Shown here one piece after another: positions 50,981-61,110 of a stretch of 64,000 nucleotides of DNA; the first letter of the stretch is position 1; the number at the start of each line of letters is the position of its first letter. The DNA lies in NCBI GenBank assembly GCA_025210455.1, contig JAOARQ010000002.1:1-64000 (forward strand), written 5' to 3'. The position numbers and the translations under genes are program-made. Origin of the DNA: Pelagimonas sp. Its GTDB lineage: Bacteria; Pseudomonadota; Alphaproteobacteria; Rhodobacterales; Rhodobacteraceae. The notes beneath the pieces were generated by a model. The model was not told the origin of the DNA and made no database searches. It saw nothing but the letters and a program-made list of their open reading frames with translations.

Positions 50981-51772
50981 CTATTCCAACCCGTCAATAT
51001 CCGCGGTTTTCCAGACCAGATGCTGGCCTCCATCGACACAAATCAGCTGCCCCGTGACACCGCTGGCAGCAACCAGATACCGCAGCGCATCAACGATTTC
51101 TTTAGGGTTTGCACCACGGCTGAGAAGGGTTTCCTGACGCTGTGTGCGAAACTGTTCTTCGGTCTGCCGCCCCCCCTGCAGCGTTGGCCCCGGACCGATG
51201 CCATTCACCCGCACCCGAGGCGCCAGCGCCTGCGCAGCGGTTTGCGTCAGCGCCCATAGCCCCATCTTGGCGATGGTATAGGTCGCGAACTCTGGCGACA
51301 GTTTGCGCACCCGCTGATCCACCATATTGATGATACAACCCTGCGCCTCGCTTTCGCCCATTTTATCCACCACCGGATCCGGCACCTGTTCAGCAAAGCG
51401 CTGCGTCAGCACAAAAGGCGCGCGCAGATTGCTTTCCATATGGCGATCCCAACTGCTTCGGGTCGCGCCCTCCAGTGTGTCATATTCAAAGATCGAGGCA
51501 TTGTTCACCAGCACCGTCACAGCCCCACCCAAGGCGCTGGCTGCGCGGCTGACCAGATCCTGCGTCGCTGCTTCGTTCAGCAAATCCGCCTGAAGTGCCA
51601 CAGCCCGCACCCCAAGATTTTGCAGCTCTGCCACCAGTTCTTCGGCCTCCTGGCCGGAACTGGCATAGTGCACCGCCACATCAAACCCATCCTGCGCCAA
51701 AGCAATCGACATAGCGCGACCAAGGCGCTTGGCCCCTCCGGTCACCAGCGCGCGCTTTCCCTGCAAAGCCAT
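50981..51772 (-). CDS. SDR of the pteridine-reductase/FolM type
   Basis: This 263-residue SDR has the TGGAKRLGRAM cofactor motif with Arg (the TGx3RxG pattern of pteridine reductases), NNASIF, INMVDQRV in place of the usual catalytic Ser, and YTIAKMG. This set fits FolM-like dihydrofolate or dihydromonapterin reductases. I chose MALQGKRALVTG at 51772; the open frame upstream lies inside the antiporter gene. It follows the antiporter gene by 11 nt. Confidence 0.82.
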   Translation of the reverse strand: MALQGKRALVTGGAKRLGRAMSIALAQDGFDVAVHYASSGQEAEELVAELQNLGVRAVALQADLLNEAATQDLVSRAASALGGAVTVLVNNASIFEYDTLEGATRSSWDRHMESNLRAPFVLTQRFAEQVPDPVVDKMGESEAQGCIINMVDQRVRKLSPEFATYTIAKMGLWALTQTAAQALAPRVRVNGIGPGPTLQGGRQTEEQFRTQRQETLLSRGANPKEIVDALRYLVAASGVTGQLICVDGGQHLVWKTADIDGLE

Positions 51773-51783
51773 AAGGCCCCCCG

Positions 51784-52731
51784 TTAGCTGAGAACAATCA
51801 GGATATATACGATATACAGCGCCGAGAGGATCACACCCCAGGTGCGCCCCAGATCTTTTTTCCACAGCACAAAAGGCGCCAGGATCAAAGACGCCCCAAG
51901 CATGACCCAAAGATCGAACTCAACAAACTCTTCGGCAACTTCGATCGGGGCAATCATCGACGCCACACCAATGATCGCCAGCAGGTTGAACATATTAGAG
52001 CCGATGACATTGCCGATCGCCACATCTGCCTGACGCCGGATCGCAGCCATCACTGTTGTCGCAAGCTCTGGCAGTGAGGTGCCCAGCGCCACCAGCGTCA
52101 GGCCGATCACCTCATCTGGCACGCCAAACATCAGCGCAATTTCACGGGCGCTTTCCACCAGCAGATCCGCACCCAGCGGCAGACCGATCAGCCCCAGAAC
52201 CAGAAACAGCCCGATCTTCCACCAGGGCATATCCGGATCCGCGCCCTCTGGCTCTTCCAGCTCTTCATCCGGACAGCCCTGATTGCGGTGCAACAGCGCA
52301 TCACGCACGGAATCCATCAAGAACAGCGCCAGCGCCGCCAAAAGCACCAGCCCCGCTGTCACATCATACACCCCACGGAACGCCAGCCCGATGAACAACA
52401 CCGAAGCCCCCAGCATCAGGTAATAGCTTTTCTTTGAATCACAGGCACTTGTGTGCATCACCGTGATCAGTGCCGGCACCCCGAGCACCAGCAGAACATT
52501 CGCTGTGTTCGACCCCACAACATTGCCCAATGCGATCCCCGACGCCCCATCAAGCGCCGCCTTGATCGAAATCAACAGCTCGGGCGCGGATGTGCCAAAA
52601 GCCACGATGGTCAGGCTGACGATCAGCGCAGGAATGCCCACGCGCAGGCTGAGATTGACCGCACCTTTCACCAAAGCATCGCCCGCCAACAGCAGAATCA
52701 ACAGCCCAAGAACCGCATAGACAAAAACCAT
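51784..52731 (-). CDS. Calcium/sodium antiporter (CaCA family, YrbG-like)
   Basis: This 315-residue membrane protein has about ten transmembrane segments in two inverted halves. Each half has an alpha-repeat: VAFGTSAPELLISIKAALDG and IALGNVVGSNTANVL in the first, VALGTSLPELATTVMAAIRR and IGNVIGSNMFNLL in the second. It would exchange Na+ or H+ for Ca2+ across the inner membrane. It lies 2 nt after the small zinc-ribbon gene. Confidence 0.92.
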   Translation of the reverse strand: MVFVYAVLGLLILLLAGDALVKGAVNLSLRVGIPALIVSLTIVAFGTSAPELLISIKAALDGASGIALGNVVGSNTANVLLVLGVPALITVMHTSACDSKKSYYLMLGASVLFIGLAFRGVYDVTAGLVLLAALALFLMDSVRDALLHRNQGCPDEELEEPEGADPDMPWWKIGLFLVLGLIGLPLGADLLVESAREIALMFGVPDEVIGLTLVALGTSLPELATTVMAAIRRQADVAIGNVIGSNMFNLLAIIGVASMIAPIEVAEEFVEFDLWVMLGASLILAPFVLWKKDLGRTWGVILSALYIVYILIVLS

Positions 52732-52733
52732 AG

Positions 52734-52913
52734 TCAGCCTTTTCCTTTTTGGCAGGCGCAGGGGCCTTTACCGATCCGAAACCGTCCGCATTTGGGGCAT
52801 TTCTTGGCGGCATTTAGCTTTGAAAGTTGCTGAGCACCGGGAATGCGCAACCGTCCGAACATGGCCAGCACGACCATGAAGATCAAGAAGAGAGTGACGA
52901 TTTTTACAATCAC
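52734..52913 (-). CDS. Small membrane-anchored zinc-ribbon protein (59 aa, GTG start)
   Basis: This short gene fills the gap between the S49 peptidase and antiporter genes. From GTG at 52913 it encodes an N-terminal membrane helix (IVTLFLIFMVVLAMFG), a short linker and a Cys4 zinc-ribbon-like knuckle CPKCGRFRIGKGPCAC, with a basic tail. The start is 1 nt after the peptidase stop and its stop is 2 nt before the antiporter ATG. That tight packing supports reality. Function unknown. Confidence 0.75.
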   Translation of the reverse strand: MIVKIVTLFLIFMVVLAMFGRLRIPGAQQLSKLNAAKKCPKCGRFRIGKGPCACQKGKG

Positions 52914-52914
52914 G

Positions 52915-53709
52915 TTACAGCCCGTAGCGCGCGAACTCGGCGCGTTCCTCGATCTCGGTGATGGTGCCCTGCATCATCTGCATACCAATGCGCGGCAAAA
53001 GCGGTTTCTTCTGCGAGAAGCGGCGAAACTTCACCTTGTCGCCAAAACGCTCTTTCATCACCGGCACAAGATGGCCGATCCCATCCGCCAGCCCATTTTC
53101 AACCGCGCTGCGGCCGATCCAGATTTCACCGGTAAACAGGTCATCGCCTTCGGTCAGCTTCGCGCCACGGCGTGATTTTACATGCGCGATAAAGTTCTCG
53201 TGCAGCTGGCCCAGAATGGATTGCAGGCGGGCCACGTCTTCTTCGTTTTCAGGCCGGAACGGATCGAGCATGCTTTTGGATTGCCCTGCGGTGTGGACCC
53301 GGCGTTCAAACCCTTGCTTTTCCAGAAAAACATGCGCTCCAAAGCCCGAAGAGATCACCCCGATAGATCCCAGAACTGAACTGTCATCCGCCCAGATTTC
53401 ATCCGCAGCCGACGCTAGCCAATACCCGCCCGATGCGGCGACATCCTCAACAAAGGCAAAAACAGGGATCTCTTTTTCTTCGGCCAGCCGCCGAATGCGC
53501 GCCCCGATCAGTGCCGACTGAACCGGCGATCCCCCTGGCGAATTGATCTCAAGCGCGACCGCCGCCGGCTTTTTGGCAAAGGCCTTTTCCAACAGCGACG
53601 CCACCGAACGATCGCTCAGACTGCCCCGTCCAGATGCGGCAATGGCCCCCTGCAAGCGCACCACGGCCACTTCGGGGGAGGATTTCAAAAATGGGATCCA
53701 GCGTTTCAT
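52915..53709 (-). CDS. S49 family serine peptidase (SppA/SohB-like)
   Basis: This 264-residue peptidase of the signal-peptide-peptidase A family has the oxyanion segment INSPGGSPVQSA, nucleophile S93 in VAASGGYW and general base K145 in AGQSKSMLDPF. It lacks an obvious N-terminal membrane anchor and is the short, single-domain type. It probably degrades remnant signal peptides or membrane protein fragments. It is the first gene of the peptidase-zinc ribbon-antiporter-SDR run. Confidence 0.9.
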   Translation of the reverse strand: MKRWIPFLKSSPEVAVVRLQGAIAASGRGSLSDRSVASLLEKAFAKKPAAVALEINSPGGSPVQSALIGARIRRLAEEKEIPVFAFVEDVAASGGYWLASAADEIWADDSSVLGSIGVISSGFGAHVFLEKQGFERRVHTAGQSKSMLDPFRPENEEDVARLQSILGQLHENFIAHVKSRRGAKLTEGDDLFTGEIWIGRSAVENGLADGIGHLVPVMKERFGDKVKFRRFSQKKPLLPRIGMQMMQGTITEIEERAEFARYGL

Positions 53710-53773
53710 ACTGCTGATGTAGAGCCCAACCGCGCTGCAAACAAGTCATACGCAACGCTATCGTGTTCACATA

Positions 53774-55276
53774 TCAAGCGGCGAATAGAACCGCCCAGCG
53801 TTCGATCAGCGCCTGCTGCAATTTCTTGGCGCGAATATTCCACGCACGGCCCCCTTCCGGGTTTTCACGCTCGGCCCGGCTTAGCCCCGCGCGGCGGTCC
53901 AGATCAGCCACAAAAATAGCAAACACGATCTCACGCCCATCAGGAAGATCGACAAACCCCGCCAGCCCGCTGACAAAATTCAGCGTTCCGGTTTTGGCCT
54001 GCACCTTAATCGGGTGGTCCTTGATGATGCGGCGCTTTTCATCGCGCATGTGAAAGGGTTTCAGCAAAACGCGCAGGTCCAGCCGGCTGTGCAGCGCCTG
54101 CAATGCATACATCATCTGCGCAGAAGACACCCGGCTGCTGTCGCCCAATCCCGAATGGTCAACCAGCGCCAGCCCCTTGATCCCAGTTGCCCCTTCCGCC
54201 CAAGCGTTCATCAGATCCGCTGATAATTGCAGGCTGTCGGGATAATGCCCCAGAATTACCTTTGAGGCCGTCAGCCCCACAATCTCGGCGGTCAGATTTG
54301 TTGAATATTTCAACATGTCGCGCAGCACATCCGCCAAAGGCGCGCTTTCATGTGTCACGAGGGTTTGACCGGCAGGCTGCTCAGCCGCAAGGGTCGCTTT
54401 GCCAAGTGTGATCCCATGGGCGCGGGCCAGATCGCGGAAGACCTCAGCGGCATATAGCTCGGGCTTGCGCACAGGGAGCCAGCGCGATCCCCCATCACCC
54501 AGCGCATTTTTGGCGACCGTCCAGTCGTCATAGCTGCCTGCATTTTGATAGGTATAAATCGGCAGGCTGCGCGGTTCGACCCGCATCCGCGCCACACGCA
54601 CCTGTGGGCGATAGCGTTCTGTGCGCGCATCCATCGCCACAGAATAAGACCCGTTCTGACGCCGCCATTCAAAATGCACGCGATTGAAATTCAGGTTCAG
54701 CCCGGAAACAGAAGGGTTATACCCAACATGCGCCGGTTGCGCCGGATCAATCTGGAACAGATTCAATCCGCCGTTCCAGATCAAAAGCTGCCCCGTTACC
54801 TTACGCAAACCAAGCGCAGCAAGATCCTGTGCGACTCGGGCCAGATCATCTGTGTTCAAGGTCGGATCTGCGCCGCCAGCCAGAACCAAATCCCCATCCA
54901 GCACACCATCGGTAATTTCGCCTGTTGCCAGGATTTTGGTTTCAAACCGAAAATCAGGGCCAAGCATGTCTAGCGCATAGCTTGCGCTAAGGGCCTTTGC
55001 GACACTGGCGGGAGGCAGCGCTAGATCCTGAGCATGATGTTCCAGCAAGGTGCCAGTAGCCAAATCCGCCATCGCAAACGTCACATCACCGGACAGCCCA
55101 CTTTGACGCAGAAGCGTGTCCATCGTCGGCAGGGATTTCTTTTGCCACCCGTCAGGGGGGGCTACAGGCCGCAAAGAGGTTTCGGGGGCGTTCGCCAACA
55201 CCCCTTGCGCTGCGACAGACACTGCCGTCGCCAACCCCGCCTTTAAAAACCTACGCCGCCCCTGTGTCTTCATCAT
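53774..55276 (-). CDS. dacB: D-alanyl-D-alanine carboxypeptidase/endopeptidase (PBP4, S13)
   Basis: This 500-residue periplasmic penicillin-binding protein cuts peptidoglycan cross-links. It has the SxxK nucleophile S91-V-A-K94, SxN in KYSTNLTAE and KTG in VQAKTGTLN. The N-terminus contains GRRRFLKAG followed by a hydrophobic stretch, a probable twin-arginine signal, which would be unusual for this family. Start at 55276 or the adjacent ATG at 55273. Confidence 0.92.
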   Translation of the reverse strand: MMKTQGRRRFLKAGLATAVSVAAQGVLANAPETSLRPVAPPDGWQKKSLPTMDTLLRQSGLSGDVTFAMADLATGTLLEHHAQDLALPPASVAKALSASYALDMLGPDFRFETKILATGEITDGVLDGDLVLAGGADPTLNTDDLARVAQDLAALGLRKVTGQLLIWNGGLNLFQIDPAQPAHVGYNPSVSGLNLNFNRVHFEWRRQNGSYSVAMDARTERYRPQVRVARMRVEPRSLPIYTYQNAGSYDDWTVAKNALGDGGSRWLPVRKPELYAAEVFRDLARAHGITLGKATLAAEQPAGQTLVTHESAPLADVLRDMLKYSTNLTAEIVGLTASKVILGHYPDSLQLSADLMNAWAEGATGIKGLALVDHSGLGDSSRVSSAQMMYALQALHSRLDLRVLLKPFHMRDEKRRIIKDHPIKVQAKTGTLNFVSGLAGFVDLPDGREIVFAIFVADLDRRAGLSRAERENPEGGRAWNIRAKKLQQALIERWAVLFAA

Positions 55277-55360
55277 TTTGTCGATTACTCAAAAGTCCCA
55301 AGCGTCTTTGCCGTTACCTTGGCCAAACATGGTTAACATTATTCTTCAAACTAGGCTTTA

Positions 55361-55942
55361 TCACCATTTTCCGGCAGAACGAATAGCTGTCGAACTCTGG
55401 CTGCTCATCGAAATATTGATGAAACACCATTGCGGCGCGCTTGAGGCTCCAAGGAGATGAGAATTTGACGCAGATAACCTGTATCGTCGAAAGCGTTTGG
55501 CTGCGACCGAATTGAGCGCCGCCTGACGTTCACCCGGCCGCGCAACCACGCCAACCGGGGTCATCTGCATGATTTCATGCCATTTTCCCCAGTTGTGGAA
55601 CCACGTCAGATTGTCAGCACCCATCAACCAGGTAAACCGCACCCGCGGAAAGTCACGTTTCAAAAGCCGCAGCGTGTCATATGTTCGCCGCACTCCGGCC
55701 CGCGCCTCGTAGTCACTAGTCATCAGTCTTGGGTGATTGAAAGTGAGATGTTTTGCGGCTTTCAATCGCTCTTCTAAACGCGCTGGAGCATTGTGTTTCA
55801 AAGGATTACCTGGTGAAACCAACCAAACGACCCGATCAAGTCCAAAGCGTTTCTTTGCCTCTAGCGAAATCCGCAAATGCCCCAAATGAGGGGGGTCAAA
55901 AGACCCACCAAGCAACCCGACGCGCAACCCGGGATGCATCGC
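55361..55942 (-). CDS. nadD: Nicotinate-nucleotide adenylyltransferase
   Basis: NadD makes nicotinate adenine dinucleotide in NAD synthesis. The 193-residue protein has the nucleotidyltransferase motif GGSFDPPHLGH, MGADNLTWFHNW and the C-terminal SSTAIR (the ISSTxIR signature). AAAGG precedes the ATG at 55942. Confidence 0.93.
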   Translation of the reverse strand, partial: AMHPGLRVGLLGGSFDPPHLGHLRISLEAKKRFGLDRVVWLVSPGNPLKHNAPARLEERLKAAKHLTFNHPRLMTSDYEARAGVRRTYDTLRLLKRDFPRVRFTWLMGADNLTWFHNWGKWHEIMQMTPVGVVARPGERQAALNSVAAKRFRRYRLSASNSHLLGASSAPQWCFINISMSSQSSTAIRSAGKW

Positions 55943-56089
55943 ACACCCTTTGATCAAAGGCTCCAAGATCCCCCCCAAGCGAAACTCACACCTACGCCAA
56001 GGATCTACGTCAGGGGAAATGCGACATCAAGTTCAACTGTTAAAGCAGTCAGCATGGGATTTGAGGTGAAGGGTACACAGAGAAACGGA

Positions 56090-58540
56090 TCAGAAGTCCT
56101 GCCAGATCGAAGAAGATGCGACCTTGTGAATGCGTTCTGGCTCAGGCGCATCCTCTTCTTCAGAAAGCCAAACCGCATTGGCGTCACTTTGATCCCATCC
56201 CAAAGAAGCCGTTTCATTGTGCTCCGATAGATCGACTTGCGTCTCATTCTCTTCATCCGCAGCCAGTTCCTCTAAAGGCGTTTCATCCCAGGTCAGCACA
56301 GTCTTAGAAGCAGAGCTATCCTGCTCACCTTCCAAAACAAAACGCGCAACCATCGAGCGCAAAACGCCAGCTTTCTTTTGCAAAGCTCGGCCCGCCTGAG
56401 CGCTTTCAGAGACCATTCCCGCGTTTTCCTGTGTCACCTGATCAAGATGTGTGATCCCATTATTAATCTCACTCAACCCGCCAGCCTGCTCGGACGCGCC
56501 CGCTGCAATGCTTTGAACTTTGTCTGAAACAGATGTGACCCCTTCCAGAATTTCCTCAATCGAGTTTCCAAGATCTGTTACAAGTTTCACGCCGTTCGAC
56601 ACGTTTTCGTTCGATCCAACGATCAGGCTGCGAATCTCTGCCGCGCTGTCGGAAGAACGCTGCGCGAGTGCGCGCACTTCTGACGCAACAACAGCGAAAC
56701 CCCGACCAACTTCCCCAGCCCGTGCCGCCTCAACGCCCGCATTCAGAGCCAAGAGATTTGTTTGGAAAGCAATATCTTCCATCACACGAATGATCTGACC
56801 GATTTGTTCGGAGGACTTTTCGATCTCTCCCATCGCGGTCACCGCCCGCCCCCGCACTTCTTCGCCGCGCTCTGCCTGCTGACGGGCCGCACCGATCGCC
56901 TGAACGATATCCTGCGCCCCCTCAGCCGTTGAGTTCACGCTGACCGTAATCTGTTCCATAGCTGCTGCGGTTTGCTCAAGCGTTGCCGCCTGGCTTTCCG
57001 TGCGTTGAGACAGACTATCAGCCCCATCGCTAAGCGTATGCGCATCTGCATCAATATCACGCGCGTTGACCTTCAGCTCACCAATCATTTTCGCCAAAGA
57101 GGCAACTGTTTCATTAAAGTTATGGCGCAGTTCTTCATATTCGGCACCCAAATCCTGCTCGATCTGACTGTTCAGGTCACCATGAGCCAACCGCCCCAAA
57201 GAAGTTCCCAGAGTTTCAACCACCTGCGTCTGAGATTTGGCGTGCGCCTCTTGCGCGGCGGCAGCTTCTTCACCAGCTTGCAATGTGACTTTGAAACTAT
57301 CCAAAGCACGAGCAATGGCACCAATCTCATCTGGCTTGTCTTTCTGCAGAACATCAGTTTCGTAGTCGCGATCTGCAATTCGTTGAACAGCCTCTTTCAG
57401 CTGAGCAATCCGCCCCGTTAGCAACCAAGCAACAGCAAATGCGATCATCATGACAACCAGAACGACAACGCCAATCTGCACAAGTGTTGAGGTGAACAGC
57501 CTGTTGGTCGCAGCGAAGGCTTCTGACTGATCCTGTTCGAACACCACAATCCAGTCTGTGCCAGACTTAGGAATAGCAACAGAGCGCGCGACGACTGGGT
57601 TCCCTGACAGACCGATTTCGCCACTTACGGTGATTTCAGTTCCACTTCGTGCCGCAAGCAGATACCCAAGATCAGGCAGTTGATCCAACACCTTATGTCC
57701 ATCTTCAAGAGCGGAGTCAGACAAAGCGATGCCATTCACATCCATGGCATAAATTTGTCCGGTATCGCCAAGAAAGGCTTCGACTGAAAGCACATCTTTT
57801 AACGTCGCAGGGTCAATTTGGAGCGCCGCCACACCTATGCGGCGATCACCGTCGAACACAGGCGTAGCGATGAAACTGGCCGCAGCACCATTCGAAGGCG
57901 CATATCCTTCCACTTCGGAAAAGGCACTTTCTCCAGCATTCAAGTTCACCGCCTGAACAAAGGCGTGCCCAAGCGGCGTATCCTTGTACTTTCCATCGGC
58001 GAAGTTCGTGGCGAAATCATCTTCTTTGAAGACGCTATAGATCATGTTCCCGTCCAGATCGAAAAGGAAGAGATCATAGTATCCCCTGCGCTCCTGAAAC
58101 TCACGCAATCCTGGATGATAGCTGAAATGTGTCTGACTCCAACCGGACCCATCTTCAGCGGTTAACAAGTGCTGGCGCTGCCCAACCGGATGCGGGTTGT
58201 TGGTAATGTAAAGCTCGCGCAGCCTGTCCAGATCACCGCCCATGAAATCCAGCATCACATCAAAGCTCTTGATCGCTTCAATCGTACGCTTTTCAGAGGC
58301 AAAAAGGCTCATGTCGGTTTCGATTTTTTCGAACCAGTCTGACAGCGTCTGGCTCACGTCCTCCATCAGATAGTCCATTGCCAGGGCTTCTTGATGTTTC
58401 AGGGCTTTGCTGGCCTGCCAGTAACTGAATAACGAAACCATCAAAGCAATCAGAACGGTCGGCAATGCGATCTGAAGCGGAACTTTCCACTTCAACATCT
58501 GCCAGGGCTTTCCCTTCACTGTTCCGGACGACTGAGACAT
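56090..58540 (-). CDS. Methyl-accepting chemotaxis protein with dCache-type sensor
   Basis: This 816-residue chemoreceptor has one membrane helix near 25-45, a large periplasmic Cache-like sensor (about 50-350) with [10 protein letters not shown]-like and [11 protein letters not shown] strands, and a second membrane helix near 350. A HAMP domain follows, then a signalling domain with [16 protein letters not shown] and the hairpin [27 protein letters not shown]. The tail ends IWQDF, a possible methyl-transferase tether. The start at 58540 ([10 protein letters not shown]) follows GGAGA; the longer frame is unsupported. Confidence 0.93.
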   Translation of the reverse strand: MSQSSGTVKGKPWQMLKWKVPLQIALPTVLIALMVSLFSYWQASKALKHQEALAMDYLMEDVSQTLSDWFEKIETDMSLFASEKRTIEAIKSFDVMLDFMGGDLDRLRELYITNNPHPVGQRQHLLTAEDGSGWSQTHFSYHPGLREFQERRGYYDLFLFDLDGNMIYSVFKEDDFATNFADGKYKDTPLGHAFVQAVNLNAGESAFSEVEGYAPSNGAAASFIATPVFDGDRRIGVAALQIDPATLKDVLSVEAFLGDTGQIYAMDVNGIALSDSALEDGHKVLDQLPDLGYLLAARSGTEITVSGEIGLSGNPVVARSVAIPKSGTDWIVVFEQDQSEAFAATNRLFTSTLVQIGVVVLVVMMIAFAVAWLLTGRIAQLKEAVQRIADRDYETDVLQKDKPDEIGAIARALDSFKVTLQAGEEAAAAQEAHAKSQTQVVETLGTSLGRLAHGDLNSQIEQDLGAEYEELRHNFNETVASLAKMIGELKVNARDIDADAHTLSDGADSLSQRTESQAATLEQTAAAMEQITVSVNSTAEGAQDIVQAIGAARQQAERGEEVRGRAVTAMGEIEKSSEQIGQIIRVMEDIAFQTNLLALNAGVEAARAGEVGRGFAVVASEVRALAQRSSDSAAEIRSLIVGSNENVSNGVKLVTDLGNSIEEILEGVTSVSDKVQSIAAGASEQAGGLSEINNGITHLDQVTQENAGMVSESAQAGRALQKKAGVLRSMVARFVLEGEQDSSASKTVLTWDETPLEELAADEENETQVDLSEHNETASLGWDQSDANAVWLSEEEDAPEPERIHKVASSSIWQDF

Positions 58541-58756
58541 CACGATCTCCAACAGGACATTTGGTATAGCTTCCGGAAGGTAATGCGGCTTTCTTAAGGA
58601 AACGTAGTTGTGGCCCGGCGGCAATTATCCGCAATTTGAATCGATTGTTCTACGCCTTTGCCCCCTGCTGCGCAGACCCTCAAAGCAATGGAATTCTTGC
58701 GGATCACGTTCTGACAGGTTACTTGCGATAAACATAATTTCTGACGGAGCTGCGTG

Positions 58757-60412
58757 ATGGCCTCTTATCAATATGTCTACCACATGGACGGGGTCTCCAA
58801 GACTTACCCAGGTGGAAAAAAGTGCTTCGAAAACATCCGGTTGAGCTTCCTCCCCGGTGTTAAGATCGGTGTCGTAGGTGTTAACGGCGCTGGTAAATCG
58901 ACCCTGATGCGCATAATGGCTGGGATCGACAAAGATTTCACTGGCGAAGCCTGGGCCGCCGAAGGCGCGCGCGTTGGCTATCTCCCGCAGGAGCCCTATC
59001 TGGATCCTGCCCTGAACGTGCGTGAAAATGTGATGCTGGGCGTTGCCGCGAAAAAAGCCAAGCTGGATCGCTTTAACGAACTCGCAATGAACTACTCAGA
59101 CGAGACAGCTGACGAAATGGCTCAGTTGCAAGATGAGATTGACGCGGGCAATCTGTGGGATCTCGACAGCCAGATTGACGTCGCAATGGAAGCCCTGCGC
59201 TGCCCTGCCGATGACGCCGATGTCGAAACCCTGTCTGGGGGGGAACGTCGCCGTGTCGCCCTGTGCAAGCTGTTGCTTGAAGCGCCAGAAATGCTGCTGC
59301 TCGACGAACCGACCAACCACCTTGACGCTGAAACCATCGCCTGGCTGCAAAACCACCTGATCGAGTACAAGGGCACCATCCTCTGCGTCACGCACGATCG
59401 CTATTTCCTGGACGATATCACCGGTTGGATTCTGGAGCTGGATCGCGGTCGGGGCATCCCTTATGAGGGCAATTATTCGTCCTGGCTGGAACAGAAAGCC
59501 AAGCGGCTTGAGCAGGAAGCCCGCGAAGACAAGGCCAAGCAAAAGACGCTGGAACGCGAATTGGAATGGATGCGTCAGGGCCAAAAGGCCCGTCAGGCGA
59601 AATCCAAAGCGCGGATCAGCGCCTATAATGAACTGGCCAACCAGTCCGAGCGTGAAAAGCTGTCGCGCGCGCAGATCATTATTCCCAACGGTCAGCGTCT
59701 TGGGTCAAAAGTGATCGAGGTTGAAGGCCTGAAAAAGGCTATGGGCGACAAGCTGTTGATCGAAAATCTGGATTTCTCGCTGCCGCCCGGTGGTATTGTT
59801 GGTGTGATCGGACCGAACGGTGCCGGTAAATCAACCCTGTTCAAAATGCTGACCGGTCAGGAACAACCTGATGAGGGCGCGGTGACCTATGGCGATACCG
59901 TGCAACTGTCCTATGTGGATCAGTCACGCGACGATCTGGCTGCGGATGATACCGTATGGGAAGCGATCTCTGGCGGTGCCGAACAGATCAAACTGGGTGA
60001 CGCGGAAATGAACAGCCGCGCCTATTGTTCTGCCTTCAACTTCAAGGGTGGCGATCAACAAAAGAAAGTGGGCTCGCTTTCTGGTGGTGAACGCAACCGT
60101 GTGCATATGGCGCGCCTGCTGAAATCTGGCGGCAACGTGCTCCTGCTCGACGAACCGACCAACGACCTTGACGTTGAAACCCTGCGGGCATTGGAAGATG
60201 CTCTGGTCGATTTTGCAGGCTGCGCGGTGGTGATCTCACACGATCGCTTCTTCCTTGACCGGATCTGCACCCACATCCTCGCGTTTGAAGGGGATGCGCA
60301 TGTGGAATGGTTCGAAGGCAACTTTGAAGACTATGAAGAAGACAAAAAGCGTCGTCTTGGCCCGGATGCCGTCAATCCGACCCGCGTGAAATTCAAAAAA
60401 TTCACACGCTAA
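58757..60412 (+). CDS. ettA: Energy-dependent translational throttle protein EttA (ABC-F)
   Basis: This 551-residue ABC-F ATPase binds the ribosome and gates translation by energy level. It has Walker A GVNGAGKST and signature LSGGERRRVAL in the first domain, the arm and linker, then GPNGAGKST and LSGGERNRVHMARLL in the second. Sequence runs very close to E. coli EttA over its full length. A GTG directly precedes the ATG and is an alternative start. Confidence 0.95.
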   Translation: MASYQYVYHMDGVSKTYPGGKKCFENIRLSFLPGVKIGVVGVNGAGKSTLMRIMAGIDKDFTGEAWAAEGARVGYLPQEPYLDPALNVRENVMLGVAAKKAKLDRFNELAMNYSDETADEMAQLQDEIDAGNLWDLDSQIDVAMEALRCPADDADVETLSGGERRRVALCKLLLEAPEMLLLDEPTNHLDAETIAWLQNHLIEYKGTILCVTHDRYFLDDITGWILELDRGRGIPYEGNYSSWLEQKAKRLEQEAREDKAKQKTLERELEWMRQGQKARQAKSKARISAYNELANQSEREKLSRAQIIIPNGQRLGSKVIEVEGLKKAMGDKLLIENLDFSLPPGGIVGVIGPNGAGKSTLFKMLTGQEQPDEGAVTYGDTVQLSYVDQSRDDLAADDTVWEAISGGAEQIKLGDAEMNSRAYCSAFNFKGGDQQKKVGSLSGGERNRVHMARLLKSGGNVLLLDEPTNDLDVETLRALEDALVDFAGCAVVISHDRFFLDRICTHILAFEGDAHVEWFEGNFEDYEEDKKRRLGPDAVNPTRVKFKKFTR

Positions 60413-60420
60413 AGACAACA

Positions 60421-60440
60421 GGGCGCGCTGAAGCGCGCCC
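60421..60440. repeat. Perfect palindrome at the end of the RAYT pseudogene (terminator or REP-like)
   Basis: GGGCGCGCT-GA-AGCGCGCCC is a perfect 9-bp stem with a 2-nt loop. It lies between the ettA stop and the RAYT pseudogene stop, without a T tract on the plus strand. It could terminate ettA or be a relic REP hairpin, which RAYT enzymes act on. Confidence 0.5.
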
Positions 60441-60943
60441 TACCCAGCCTTACGAGGCGCATCTGCCGCCAAAGCAGGCTGCGACTGTCTCAAAGACATT
60501 TCATAAAGATGACGATCACGGTGGATCGAGGAATGAAGCCATGCCTCAGGCCTTGTAACCATCTGGTGCCGCACAGGATCAGCCCAGCAATATGACATCA
60601 AACTGCGATAATCCGCTCGATCTTTGAGGGTACGCTGTTCAAAGCCCTCAGCCCAGATTGGGGATGCCCCTGCGACCTCATGCGCAAATAGGCGCTTTAT
60701 TGTCTCACATCGCGCTGATGCGTCATCCTGCGCAGGCGTTGTCCAAATCGCATGTAGATGATCTGGTAAAACCACCTAGGCGTCTATGAAAAAGGGCATG
60801 GCCTTTTGCACCTGCCGCACGGCACATCGCAGGCTATCCACCCGCTTAATCAACAGATCAGAGCCCCGATCTTGCAGCGAAAGCGTAAAGAAACTGGTCT
60901 GCCCAGTGGGTTTTGGCGGCATATCCTCTGACATAGGGCCCAT
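60440..60943 (-). pseudogene. REP-associated tyrosine transposase (RAYT, Y1_Tnp) with in-frame amber stop
   Basis: The frame from 60943 runs through MPPKPTGQTSFFTLSLQDRG to MPFFIDA, hits TAG (60776-60778), then continues in the same frame as VVLPDHLHAIWTTP to the stop at 60440. The stop stands exactly where RAYT proteins have Trp (AWVVLPDHLH), so one base change (TGG to TAG) killed it. DHLHAIW is the HUH metal motif, and the tail SYCWADPVRHQMV-PEAWLHSS is typical. Complete apart from the stop, so inactivation is recent or readthrough occurs. Confidence 0.85.
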
Positions 60944-61110
60944 GTCACCCGAACTTGGTTAATAAATCGCTTTTGTAGACCTTTCAAAAGGCAATCGCCC
61001 TGTCTCGACAGCCGTCACAAATTTCACATCGCTGTAAAGCCCATGAAACAAGGCTGGTCTTTCACCGCAGGCAGCACATCTGTGTCATGTCTCTTACAGA
61101 AAGGCCCACC

